Shown here one piece after another: positions 25,375-36,244 of a stretch of DNA of 64,000 nt. Numbering within the stretch: position 1 is the stretch's first letter; each line of letters starts with the position of its first letter. The stretch comes from Ursus arctos (Eukaryota; Chordata; Mammalia; Carnivora; Ursidae): positions 42,518,938-42,582,937 of the forward strand of contig NW_026622786.1 in the NCBI RefSeq assembly GCF_023065955.2, read 5' to 3'. Below the pieces are notes generated by a model. It was not told where the DNA came from, made no database searches, and was given only the letters and a program-made list of their open reading frames with translations. The position numbers and the translations under genes are program-made.

Positions 25375-27371
25375 GAGGGGCAGGTGGAAGCAACAGAAAA
25401 AAACTACAGAGAAAAGGAAATATTTGGGTTTGCTCTATTAACTCCCAGTTTTTTAATTAAAATCTTAATATACTTGTGATTAATATGGATGATTGTTTTT
25501 ATTATTTAACTCATCTTTAAAGATAGAAATGCTACCAAATATATTTTAATTCCAAAACCGAACTATGATCCGTGTTCTGAAGGAGGACATGTGATTCAGG
25601 ATGCAGTACCTGCTTCTTTGACAGACGAAATTTCCTAATTCTATTCCCCAGAGCCTAGCCTGTGTTTGCGTTCACCACTTTTTCAAAAGGTGACTTTCCA
25701 AGGCAAGTCTCCCAGTAATTAGAGGCATTTATCCTAAAGCTTATTTGGTTTTAGCAGTGAGGTTACAGGCTGTCATCCACATTGTTATTGACTCCCTCAA
25801 TTACAGGCAATGGCATTTCACCTCCATGCAAAATATTAGTAAATTAACAATCCCCACTCTGCATTCATTTGGGAAATCTGCTCTGCTTGTGATGACGAAT
25901 GTGACAGGCAGGGAGTAATCAGAGATACTCTGGTAATACCTTTAAGCCTTGCAAACATCAATTAAAACTCTGGCTCTGCACTTTGCAGTTGGGGGTTTGG
26001 TCTGTAGGGTAAATTTCTTTTTTCATGACACAACGCAGAAGTCAGCATCGGTAATTTGCAAGAGAAACGGGGAAAAATCCCAGCAAAAATAGCCAGAGAA
26101 ACATCCGCCCTGATTTTCTTGAATCTTTCCTATTTTCAATGTCTCTTTTAGACTAAAAAATGAACTCTGGCACTGTGAACCATTTTCAGATCAGATTTAC
26201 AGTTCTCTGACATGACAACTTTGACTCAAAGAGCAAATTCAAATAAATATTTCTTTAGAGAGCTAAAAAGACTGCAAAGAGATTATTATTCAAGTGTCGT
26301 GACTGTCTCAGATCTAAGGGCATCTTAGTCTAATGAAGAGATTTTTTACCCAGTAATTGCTAGGTCATAGGCTCTGTGGATGAGCTTCAGTAGATTTACC
26401 GAAAATTTGTAAAAAAAAAAAAACAAAAAAAAAAAACTTATGCGCATTTTATTAAGAAAGACATGCATTATTTTCATCAGATTGTCTACTGGGCTTTGTA
26501 ACCTCACTAGATGGGAATCTCTGGTCTGGTGAGAAAGACCCAAGGGCTGGGGGGAGGGTTTTGCTGAGCTCTGCCGCCATCCAGGTCTCATGGAGCTGCT
26601 CTGACGTTAGTGTCTTCCTCCATAAAATGTTTTCTACAGATGGCCAATGATTCCTTTGTCTCCTCTGTTTCAATACTTGAATTTCTGATGTGATGGGATT
26701 ATAATTTAGCTGAATCTTCACCTCTAACTTCCTGTATTCTAATAACTGTATGAAATAATGATTCAGTCTCTTCTTTCATTGGTACATTGAGTGTCATTAA
26801 CCACGAAACAAACGAATTATGAAAACATTAATATTAGCATTGTGTTAATGGAGCAGAAAGATCAATGCCTTCCATTTTCAGACAGTATTACATCTTTAAG
26901 CAAGTCAAACCCTTAGGAAACTTTTTTGTGCCATCAGGATCTCATTTCCTTATGTGGTACATTGTGATAAAACCTCACTTACAATATAAGTCTCATGTAA
27001 CACTATGTCAACTGTGTGTTTTTAAGTCTATCAATTTTATTAGGTTTCCACAGACAGAAGAGTTGGGAAATCAGGCAAGTACTACTTAAGATTATTCAAA
27101 TTATTATTTAAAAAGCCTTTTTTTTCTTTGGAGGCTATAGGATTGTAGCCAAGGTTAAAATTTATCATTTTTTATAAAATTAAAGAGAAAGTATTTTTAT
27201 CATAATGACTTAATAAAGGCAAAGCAGGTAAAAATTATCAATTTTTTTCCTATTGGATTCGAAGTCCAAGGAAAGCCACTTTTTTTTTTTAAGTAAAGTG
27301 GGTTTCTAAATGAGAACAGGTGAATTAGAAATCTGAAAGATTGGTCTTATACTAGACATGTAAAAGTATAG
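25375..27371. other. Intronic sequence downstream of the AK5 exon
   Basis: No repeat recognised except an A-rich run at 26409-26437. The 25640-26000 part is comparatively complex sequence with no recognised repeat, and could include conserved noncoding DNA. That is a guess. Confidence 0.35.
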
Positions 27372-27380
27372 CTAACTTAC
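27372..27380 (-). promoter_or_regulatory. AK5: AK5 5' splice donor
   Basis: The minus strand reads ACA|GTAAGTTAG after the last codon. GTAAGT is the optimal U1-complementary donor. Confidence 0.9.
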
Positions 27381-27572
27381 TGTCATGATGAGCCCCTTTT
27401 CCTGGAAGTATTTGACCAATGGAGCAGCATTCTGCTTGAAGTTCATTAGTCTCCTTTGGGTAGCTTTCAGATTGTCGTCAGGCCGCCCCTGTTGCTCTGC
27501 ACGCTTCAGTAATCTCTCTTTGAGCCTCTGATTGGCACAAGCCAAGAATACCACCAAGTCAGGAGTACAGAT
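27381..27572 (-). CDS. AK5: Adenylate kinase 5 coding exon (internal, 64 codons)
   Basis: On the minus strand this encodes 64 residues running from ICTPDLVVFLACANQRL to NAAPLVKYFQEKGLIMT, which I recognise as AK5, roughly residues 234-297 of the ~562-aa human protein (numbering from memory). AK5 transfers phosphate between ATP and AMP and is expressed mainly in brain; it has two adenylate kinase domains. This exon covers the second half of the first one, including the lid/NMP-binding stretch KRAEQQGRPDDN and the arginines of TQRRL that line the phosphate site in the AK family. The boundaries are directly visible: TTCTCTTTGCAG precedes ATC on the minus strand, and the exon ends ATGACA before GTAAGTT. 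At 192 bp it is phase 0 on both sides. There is no stop or frameshift. The only difference I recall from human is Leu for Val after PDDN. The flanking exons are outside the window. Confidence 0.96.
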
Positions 27573-27584
27573 CTGCAAAGAGAA
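27573..27584 (-). promoter_or_regulatory. AK5: AK5 3' splice acceptor
   Basis: The minus strand reads TTCTCTTTGCAG directly before the exon: a pyrimidine run ending in CAG. Upstream minus-strand sequence stays T/C-rich (GCTTGTCTGCTTGTTTGATT). Confidence 0.9.
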
Positions 27585-27755
27585 TCAAACAAGCAGACAA
27601 GCATTTAACACACCAACCAATGCAAGTGTGGGCAGCGGCATTCATCTCTTTTAATTCTGTTGAGGATGCCATATCTTTGGGCCTCTATGTCTTTGCCAGT
27701 ATAATTTCTAGGGCTACTGTTCTATACAAGAATAGGAGGGGCCACTGTTTTTATA

Positions 27756-29526
27756 AAGGCATACCTTGAAGTTCGTAAAGAAAATTAAAAGTGCTACTTC
27801 AGTGAACAAATAAATGATAAGAAAGTGAAAGTGAAATGGGCTTATTGCTGATATGGAGAAAGTTATGGATAGAAGATCAAACCAGCTACAACACTCCCTT
27901 AAGCCAAAGCCAAAGCCTAAACCAGAGCAAGGCCCTAACTAACTCTCTTCAATTCTGTGAAGGCTGAGAGAGGTGGGGAAGCAGCAGAAGGAAAGTGTGA
28001 AGCTAGTAGAGGTGGGTTCATGGGCTTTAAGGACAGAAGACTTCTCTGTAACATCGAAGAGCAAGGTGAAGCAGCAAGTGCTGAGGGAGAAGCTGCAGCA
28101 AGTTATCTAGCAAGTTATTTAGCTAAGATAATTAATGCAGGGAGCTTACACAAAACAACAGATTTTCAGTACAGATGAAACTGTCTTATCCTGGAAGAAG
28201 ATGCCATCTAGGTCTTTCTCAGGTAGACAAGTGAATGCCTGGCTTCAAAGCCTCAAAGGACAGGCTGACTCTGTTGTTAAGAGTTATTGCACCTGGTGAC
28301 TTTAAGTTGAAGCCAATGCTCATTTACCATTTTGAAAATTCTAAGGCCCTTAAGAATTATGCTAAATCTACTCTGCCTATGCTCTGAAAATGGAACAACA
28401 AGGTCCGGATGATGGCACATCTGTTTAAAACATGGTTTACTGAGTATTTTAAGCCCACTGTTGAGACCTATTGCTCAGAAAAAAGATATCTTTCAAAATA
28501 TTATTGCTCATTAACAATGCACCTGATTATCCAAGAGTTCTGATGGAGATGTACAGTGATATTAGTGTTGCTTTCAATGCCTATTACCACAACGTTGATT
28601 CTGCAGCCCTTGGACAAGCTAGTAATTTCAACTTTCAAGTCTTAGTTAAGAAATACATTTTGTAAGGCGATGGCTGCCATAGTTAGTGGTTCCTCTGATG
28701 ATCTGGGGAAAATCAATTGATGTTGTGAAGATTGTTGAAATGAAAACAGAGGAGTTAGAATGTTACATAAACTTGGTTGGTAAAGTACCGGCAGGGTTTC
28801 AGAGGACTGTCTCCAATTCAGAAAGGAGTTCTACTGTGGGTAAAGTGCTATCAAACAATATCTTCACCAGGAGTAGAGTCCATCTCAAGAAACCACTTGC
28901 TTTTGCTCATCCGTAGGAATCCACTTCTTAAAGTTTGATATGAGATGCAGCAATGCAGTCATACCGTCAGGTCCACTTCTAATTCTAGTTCTCCTGCGAT
29001 TTCTACCATGTCTGCAGCTACTTCCTCCACTGAAGTCTTGAACCCCTCCAAGTCATCCATGAGGGTTGGAATCAACTTCCAAACTCCTGTTAATGTTGAT
29101 ATTTTGACCTCTTTTCACAAATCACAAATGTTCATAATGGCATCTAGAATGGTGAATGCTTTCCAAAAGGTTTTCAATTGATTTTGCCCAGATCCATCTG
29201 CAGGGCTCGATCCCAAGACCCCAGAACCCCAGGACCCTGATGCAGGGCTCAATCCCAGGACCCCGGGATCATGACCTAAGCCAAAGACAGCTGCTTAACT
29301 GACTGAGCCACCTAGGGACCCCACAATAAAATATTTTTAAATTAAAGTATGTACACTGTTTTTTTAGGCATAATGCCATTGCACACTTAATAGAATACAG
29401 TATAGAGTAAACATAATTTTTATATGCAATGGGAAACCAAAATTTTCACCTGACTTGCTTCATTGTGATATTTGCTTTATTGCAGCATTCTAGACCTGAA
29501 CCCACAATATCTCCAAGGTATGCCTG
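27756..29526 (+). mobile_element. Tigger1-like DNA transposon with shuffled interior
   Basis: TA target duplications flank terminal repeats AAGGCATACCTTG (27756) and CAAGGTATGCCTG (ending 29526). Most of the 5' part is deleted. Block A (27770-28708) encodes transposase pieces on the plus strand: [14 protein letters not shown] and [18 protein letters not shown], the latter around the second catalytic Asp of the DDE/DDD pogo family. Block C (28712-28862), also plus strand, encodes KTEELECYINLVGK and SERSSTVGK. Block B (28862-29198), which should lie between A and C, follows C and is inverted. Block D (29325-29526) is the normal 3' end. A SINE fragment sits between B and D. All frames are broken; the element is long dead. 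Confidence 0.88.
29199..29322 (-). mobile_element. Carnivore SINE fragment inside the Tigger
   Basis: Inverted tRNA-like half ending 'ctgactgagccacctaggga'. The block 'gcagggctc(g/a)atccca' occurs twice, about 40 bases apart: a small internal tandem duplication. Confidence 0.85.
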
Positions 29527-29753
29527 TAGCTCATGTAAATGGCATTCCCCAATCTGCACAGCTGTATGCAGTGACCTCCATATATCTAGAAAATACTTTT
29601 TGTCTATGTTAAAACAAGTATCCAGGTTAAATTAAGGTCAGTATAGGCAAAACTTTTCCAAAGGTATATGTAACCGGATTTTAGAGGGGACATGATGGTT
29701 TGACTATAGATATTCTCTACAGTAAACAAGTACTGCTCCTATTATTACTTTTT

Positions 29754-29943
29754 TTTTTTTAAGATTTTATTTATTTATGTGACAGAGAGACAGCCAGCGA
29801 GAGAGGCAACACAAGCAGGGGGAGTGGGAGAGGAAGCAGCAGGCTCCCAGCGGTGGAGCCCGATGTGGGACTCGATCCCGGAACGCCGGGATCACGCCCT
29901 GAGCCAAAGGCAGACGCTTAACGACTGCGTTACCCAGGCGCCC
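29754..29943 (-). mobile_element. Carnivore SINE (CAN SINE)
   Basis: Complete inverted copy ending GCGCCCC. The perfect 16-bp duplication CCTATTATTACTTTTT lies at 29738-29753 and 29944-29959. Confidence 0.96.
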
Positions 29944-29986
29944 CCTATTATTACTTTTTGCTGTTCTTTTAAAAGTATCAATTGTA

Positions 29987-30203
29987 GGGGGACCTGGGTG
30001 GCTCAGTTGGTTAAGCATTCGACTCTTGATTTTAGCTCAGGTCATGATCTCAGGGTCGTGAGATTGAGCCCTGCATGGGGCTCTGGGCTTAGCACAGAGT
30101 CTGCTTAGGATTCTCTTTTTCCCTCTCCCTCTGCCCTTCCTCCACCCCCTCACCACATGTGCGCCCTCTCTTTCTCTCTCAAATAAATTAATAAGTAAAA
30201 ATC
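29987..30203 (+). mobile_element. Carnivore SINE (CAN SINE), older type
   Basis: Complete copy with 'ggtggctcagttggttaagc'. Duplication TAAAAGTATCAATTGTA at 29970-29986 and TAAAAGTATCCACTGTA at 30204-30220, two mismatches. It lies at the edge of the MIR that follows. Confidence 0.94.
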
Positions 30204-30220
30204 TAAAAGTATCCACTGTA

Positions 30221-30420
30221 TGCCAGGCCCAGTGCTAGGTTATTTTCTTATGATATTGCTAAACTTTGCAATACTCTGCAACGTACATGTTATCTCCAGT
30301 TTTCAGATGAACAAACGGGAGGCTCTGAGAAATGAGGTAATAGTCTGAGGTCATATGGTCAGAAAAGTCGAAGTTGATATTTGAACACAGGTCTGTCTGG
30401 TCTAAGGCCTGTGTTCCTTT
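30221..30420 (-). repeat. MIR SINE
   Basis: 'gccaggcccagtgctaggtt', 'tctccagttttcagatgaac', 'gaacacaggtctgtctggtc' in inverted order. Confidence 0.78.
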
Positions 30421-30915
30421 TACTATTACAAAGAACCAATTAACCCAAAAGCTTTCACAAATTTCTGAAAATACCAAGGAACGACTTGAAAAGAACCTAT
30501 GAAATAAATCGTTCTTATTTAAATCAATTAGGACTAGTACGCATTTAAAAGACAACATGGCCATAGAAAGTGAATGTAGTTTCTTGTTGAAGATGGGACA
30601 AGACAAAAAGGTGGTTTTGTATAGCAGTTTAAAGAAATGATTCAATAAAATAATAGATGATTCCAATATTTTTTGCATCTTTACATTAGTAAATTATTTG
30701 AGCATATGCCCCAATATATACTTATTAATTTAGAAAATATGCATGTGTCACCATACTAATATATAGGATGCTTGTTGTAAAACATACACAAAAATGCAAT
30801 TTAAAAAATAAGAGATATAATGATTGCAATTTTAACACTTTCTTTCCACACCTTGTAAACTCTAGAGACCACTGTTTGGAAAGTGGACCCTGGAGGCTGG
30901 AAACATGCATTCCAG
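30421..30915. other. Intronic sequence, nothing recognised
   Basis: A 139-codon open frame crosses 30259-30678 on the minus strand but overlaps the MIR and has no recognisable protein character. Confidence 0.35.
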
Positions 30916-30919
30916 TTTT

Positions 30920-31110
30920 TGCCCTAGGACTTGCCAGCTGAGTGACGGGCGTATTGGCTAATTTTGCAAAGCCTCTGTGTCTTCATCTATCAATAAAGAT
31001 ATACAGATCTACCTCCTTGAGTTACTATAAAGATTAAATAAGATAATGAATGTGAAATACACAGCCCAGATTTGATCCATGGTAAGTGCTCAATAAATTT
31101 TAGCCAAGTT
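30920..31110 (+). repeat. MIR SINE
   Basis: 'gccagctgagtgacgggcgt', 'ttcatctatcaataaagata', 'ggtaagtgctcaataaattt'. Confidence 0.75.
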
Positions 31111-31700
31111 TATATTTCTTGGCTTTCATGATTCTAGGTTGTCCTGGTCCTCCTTTAACTTTTTGTTATTTATTTGTTTATTTATTTATTTTCTTGGCTC
31201 ACATTTTTTCCTCCTTAAGTCCACAAGTGGGGGCCTTCCTTGATGCTTAGATCATGTTCCTGCTTTTAGGTCATGTCTCCAGATTCTCATCCTCTTCTCA
31301 TTCTTTTTTACCTGTTCTGCTTTCAGCCACTACCCTTAGTTGATGGATCCTGAATCTGCATTTTCAGCACTGACTTTCAACAGAATCTAAGACCTGTATT
31401 TTCAAATGCTTTATAGGACGGCTCTACCTGTAAGTCTTAATGTTACTTGTGACTTTGCAAGGCCACAATCAATCTCAGGTCCTTTTTCCCTAAATGAAAT
31501 TCCTATCTTGCTTATTTATTTTTCTACTTTTATGGTATTTTATGGTAGCAACACTACTTTCCTAAATCTCTCAGCTAGAAAAGAACCCTTACTCATCATC
31601 TCTCTAAGCTCTCAGCATTGCCTACAGGTTTTGTCTTTGAAATACCACTCAACCCTCCCCACCCCCCGCCGCCCCGCCAAGCTCCCACTGCCACTGTCTA
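31111..31700. other. Intronic sequence, nothing recognised
   Basis: Pyrimidine-rich; may hold degraded L2 body sequence. No gene. Confidence 0.3.
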
Positions 31701-31707
31701 AGCCACA

Positions 31708-31880
31708 CATTAGCATTAGTGATTAAGAGCATGAATTTCAGATTCAGATCATCTTGAATTTGAATCTAGAAGCTGCCATCTATTTGTTTTTGGCCTTTGA
31801 ACAAATGGTTCATTTTTTTCTGAGCCTCAGGTTTCTCAACTGTAAAATAAGAGGAAAAGCTCTCCATCTCTGTAGTTTAG
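31708..31880 (+). repeat. MIR SINE, 5' two-thirds
   Basis: tRNA-like head 'gtgattaagagcatgaattt' and 'ctgagcctcaggtttctcaa'. Confidence 0.78.
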
Positions 31881-32125
31881 TATTTCCTAACTTAAAAACA
31901 AAGAAAAACAACTTCTAAATAGCTTTTGGGAAGCCTCAATACTTTAAAAAAAATCACTTTAATTTTGTGTGATATATGATAAAGGCATTATTTGAAGTTA
32001 AAACCTTTATTTTATCAGCTATCATATTGGAAAATTTATGTTTAATAAAATCTCTGGTAATGTTTAGCCTTACCCAATATAACAAATGACATCCTTTAAA
32101 ATTTGCTTTAAATAAATTATATTGG

Positions 32126-32335
32126 GGGGAGCGCCTGGATGGCTCAGTCGTTTAAGCATCCATTTGATTTCAGCTCAGGTCATGACATCAGAGTTGTGAG
32201 ATGGAGCTCCAAGTCAGGCTCCGTGCTAAGTATGGAGACTGCTTGAGATTCTCTTTCTCCTTCTGCCCCCCCACCCCCGGCCAGCGCTCCCCCCACCGAC
32301 CCCCACTTGCTCCCTCCTTAAAATAAACACAAAGG
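32126..32335 (+). mobile_element. Carnivore SINE (CAN SINE), older type
   Basis: Head 'gcgcctggatggctcagtcg', a long C-rich middle at 32263-32310, and a shortened AAAATAAACAC tail. The target duplication is not clear. Confidence 0.9.
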
Positions 32336-32680
32336 TAATATTAAGAAGAAGACAATTTCTGACAAATAAAATATTGTATTACTCTTGGTTTAGTTAGGAT
32401 GTATAGCAAAATAAAGGGGGGAAAAACCCTGAATTACTAGCTTAGTATTAAATGCAGATAAAAACGTTCTGACTTTTGAAATTCTTTCAATTTGCATTTA
32501 AACAAATGAAATCGTTTACTTTAATACATCTTGTGTTTTGCTTCAGGCTACAATGTAAGTGCTTCTCCCTACATAACACAATGAAGTCATAGATAGACAC
32601 ATATGTAATCACCACTATATTTTGTTTTTTACTGTTGGCTTTTGAAATAGTAGAGAAATTTAGGTAAGACTGAAATTTAT

Positions 32681-32888
32681 TTATTTATTTATTTTTTTAA
32701 AGATTTTATTTATTTATTTGACAGAGAGAGAGACAGCCAGCGAGAGAGGGAACACAAGCAGGGGGAGTGGGAGAGGAAGAAGCAGGCTCATAGCGGAGGA
32801 GCCTGATGTGGGACTCGATCCCGGAACGCCGGGATCACGCCCTGAGCCGAAGGCAGGCGCTTAACCGCTGTGCCACCCAGGCGCCCCC
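32681..32888 (-). mobile_element. Carnivore SINE, ursid-like young form
   Basis: Complete inverted copy with 'gcttaaccgctgtgccaccc'. The perfect 15-bp duplication AAGACTGAAATTTAT lies at 32666-32680 and 32889-32903. Confidence 0.96.
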
Positions 32889-32903
32889 AAGACTGAAATT
32901 TAT

Positions 32904-34555
32904 ATAAGACTTTTTCAGACATCGAATAAAATTGCATTTTATTTATTTTTTAAATTAAAGCCCTTTTTAAAAAAGCAATTTCAGGTTTATAGAAAACTTA
33001 AGAGGCATATCTAAGAGTTTTGATCAGTGAAATTCAACTTTAGGTTTGAGAAAGATGACTTTGAAGTGAATCTGGAAAGTTATTTAATTTTATAACTGAT
33101 AACTCGCTATCTTTCTTTGGTATAAATGACACAAGATATAATTAGAAATAGAAAAAACAACTATGATGTAGAACCGGTGAGGACTGTGGCAGCTGGGGAT
33201 AACAGGCTGACGGCTCAGCAGAGTGCCCACAGCCACTAGTGTGCTCATCTGGTCCTAGGAACCCCACGCATGCCCGGTCATTAGGGTCTCATCTTCTCCA
33301 ACAGTACTCCATTTTAAAGGGAAAAAATATTTCAATTGTTTATGTTTTTTCCTCTAAGTTAGAAGCAGATACCATTGCATTCCAAAAGATGTGAAGTCCC
33401 TAGAAAGTTTTCATAAAATGCACTTTTGACATGTTGAGAAGTATCACCAAACAAAATGGATCCTTGACATACCTTTTCTTACCCTAGGTTCTCAAAATAT
33501 ATTTGCTGATTCAATGAATGAATGAATAAATATATAAATGAGAACAAAATTTGAGATACCACTTTTGTCTACAAAGAAGTAAGCTTCTCAGTCGCTGATA
33601 TTATTTCTCCTAATGAATCAACTAAATCAATTTTTTCTGTCATTATATAGACATGCCAATCTTCTGTCCATTGACTTAAAGACCCTTACCTGAATGATTA
33701 CTCTGTTGAAAAGAACCTGTGACTGCCTTTGATAAGCAAAGACATATTCACTGTGTCAGATTGCCAAGTGAGCTTGTTTTAATACTCCCTGTCCCTGTCA
33801 GTACTTTTGACTGGCCTATTCTTTATGAAGATGTGTCAGAAGGCCTACACTCCATAATTCAGATGACACTGTCAGAAACCAGGAAGCAATGTACTAAAAA
33901 AAAAGAGAGAGAGAGAGAAGATCAAATTGGAACAAAAACTAAAATCACAGAAACTAAAGGCTGGAAAAAACTCGAGAGATTATCTGACCCAAATTAATGC
34001 CACATCTGTAATTATCTCCACAGTCTCTTGACAAGTGATTTTTAAAGTTGAACATTTGAACTTGAACGTTCTTGTGAGCATTTCTTGGGATGGGTACTTA
34101 CTATTTACAAGGTGGCCCCTTTTTTTATTGGAAGATTCTAATAACTGAGAAGTTCTTTCTAATATTGGGCTTAAATTTGCTTCCCTATTCTGCCCACAGT
34201 GAAAATGTAAAGTAAATTATTTCTTTCATCCATTAAACTTTTGCTGAACACACACCATTATCACAGAAGCTAGATTAGATCATAAAAGGAAAAAAAGGAT
34301 AGATAATTAGACTTCACTATCATTTAACATGGAAATAATTTCTGGGCAGAACTTTAAACAGACTACAGGCCTGGGGGACAAAAACTAGAATATGGGTCCC
34401 ACCCAGGAGAAGGAGCTATAGAAACTACTACTGCTGCCCCCTTTTGGTTGGACTCCATAGGGCTACACCATCAGAGTGTGTGAACCAGCCTCACAGGACA
34501 AAATCCCTTTAGAATCACCCCCAAATTCCCATCATATTAGGTGATTAAATGTATT
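32904..34555. other. Intronic sequence, no gene
   Basis: The 33940-34200 stretch ('aagttctttctaatattggg') resembles an old mammalian repeat that I cannot name. Nothing coding. Confidence 0.35.
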
Positions 34556-34559
34556 TAAC

Positions 34560-35320
34560 AGTCAATTAGGCATACGTGAAAAGAGAACTAGTGAACTAAA
34601 TGAACAGAATAAAATATCCAGAATGAAATAAAGGGGAGACAGGAGTAGGAAAAGTACATCAAACAGCAAAAGGGACAAATGAGAGAGAATGGTTAGAAAG
34701 TTCTAGAAGAAGAGAGAAAATGAATAAGTGGTATTAGACAATACAACAGCTAAGAATTTTCTAAACTCACAAATGATATCAAGTTTCAGATTCAAGAAGC
34801 AATATAAAAGCCAAGAAGAATAAACAGAAAACCTCAGATCTAAGCATACCAGAGTAAAACCGCTAAAAGTTTCGACAGACAAAAAGACCAAATCAAAACA
34901 AAACAAAACAATCTTTAAAGCTGCCAGAAGAAAAGAAAGATTACCTTCAGAAGAGCAACAATGAACAGCTGTATTTTCAAAAGTGACAATGAAAGCCAGA
35001 AAACAATGACATGGTATGTTCAAAGTGCCAATACAAAACAACTGCCAACCTAGGTTTCTGAAGGCAGTAAAAATATCTTTCAAAAACTAGGAGTAAATAC
35101 AGATATTTTCAAACAAACAAAAATTGACAGTATCTGTCCTCAGAAATTCTACACTAATGGAAACATTTAAACATATTCTTTAGGTAGAAGTCAAATGATC
35201 CAAGATAGAAAATTGGCCCAGAGGAATGAATAAACAGCAACGAAATGGCAAATATGTAGGTAAACCTAAATGAGTATTGACCATATAAAAGAATACTGAA
35301 AGTATTTTGGGATTTAAAAA
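34560..35320 (+). mobile_element. Old LINE-1 ORF1 fragment (L1M/HAL1-type)
   Basis: It has the order typical of an old L1 ORF1 3' half: 'gatatcaagtttcagattca', 'aatctttaaagctgccagaa', 'aaaatatctttcaaaaacta', 'agatattttcaaacaaacaa'. No open frame survives. Confidence 0.7.
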
Positions 35321-35444
35321 TAGAGATTAGTCATGAGGCAGGTACATGAAGTTCAACTGTTTTAAGGGCTTGTTCAGGAAGTGGCAGAAATATTGAATTC
35401 TATGAGACATTAAGTTAACGATGTACGCTGTGATCCCTAGAACA

Positions 35445-35530
35445 AGAGTCAGAAAATTTTTTCTGTAAAGGGCTGGATAATGAATATTTTAGGCTTTTCA
35501 GGCCATATGGTCTTGTAGCATGAAAGCAGC
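35445..35530 (+). repeat. hAT-type DNA transposon fragment
   Basis: 'gaaaattttttctgtaaagg', 'tattttaggcttttcaggcc', 'tagcatgaaagcagccatac': the conserved left part of a common mammalian hAT nonautonomous element. The exact family is not certain. 35531-35920 after it is unassigned. Confidence 0.5.
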
Positions 35531-35929
35531 CATACACAGGAAAGCTGGCAGTGGGGACTGGGGAGAATCTAGAGGAGGAGGGCAAGCGAATGCAAATGTG
35601 CGATGTTCAGTTAGTCACTGCAACTGGGGGCTGGGACCTCCGTGCTGCTGGGCCTTCTGAGGGGCACACGTGAGGAGTCTCTGTCCACCAGGTCCTGTCT
35701 CCTACTGGTCAAGAGTTGCTCCCAGACATATTACCTTCCCCATGCTTTCACGTTGTGGACGCATGAGTCCCTGGGCAGGAAGCCAAACATCCCCAGTGAG
35801 TTGCCATACATTACAATGGCATGAAGCTGGTCACAGCAGTAATGACCGAGTGATAGGTGGGCTGTGAGAATATAATATAGGGCATCAGAGGTGCCTGATA
35901 TAGCTGTGAACTTGAAATAGAAAGATACA

Positions 35930-36235
35930 GAAATGCTAAAAGTAAAAAGATGGAAAAAATATATCATGGAAACATTAACCCATAGAAAGGTGGTAAAACT
36001 ATACAAATATCAAACCTGATTTGATATTTGATGGGCAAAGGGAAAAAAACCTGAAAGTACCTAGGAGAGTGGATGTTGAAAGTTCTCATCATGAGAAAAA
36101 CAATTTTTGTAACTATGTATGGTGATGGATAGCAACTGGACTTATTGTGATCATTTTGCATATACAAATAAGGAATCATTATGCTGTACACCTGAAATTA
36201 ATTAATGTTATGTCAATTATGCCTCAATTTAAAAA
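35930..36235 (+). mobile_element. Old LINE-1, ORF2 start joined to 3' UTR
   Basis: An ORF2 endonuclease piece ('aaaagatggaaaaaatatat', 'aaactatacaaatatcaaac') jumps straight to an L1M 3' UTR ('gttctcatcatgagaaaaac', 'tgctgtacacctgaaattaa'), so nearly all of ORF2 is deleted. Confidence 0.7.
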
Positions 36236-36244
36236 ATAGGAAAA

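Noticed and set aside
30259..30678. 139-codon open frame on the minus strand
   Set aside because: Overlaps a MIR, contains low-complexity hydrophobic/Phe-rich sequence typical of AT-rich noncoding DNA, and matches no family I know.
33190..33230. 'agctggggataacaggctga' resembles the conserved large-subunit rRNA stretch GGGATAACAGGCTGAT
   Set aside because: Similarity stops after about 20 bases; the sequence on either side does not follow any rRNA I know.
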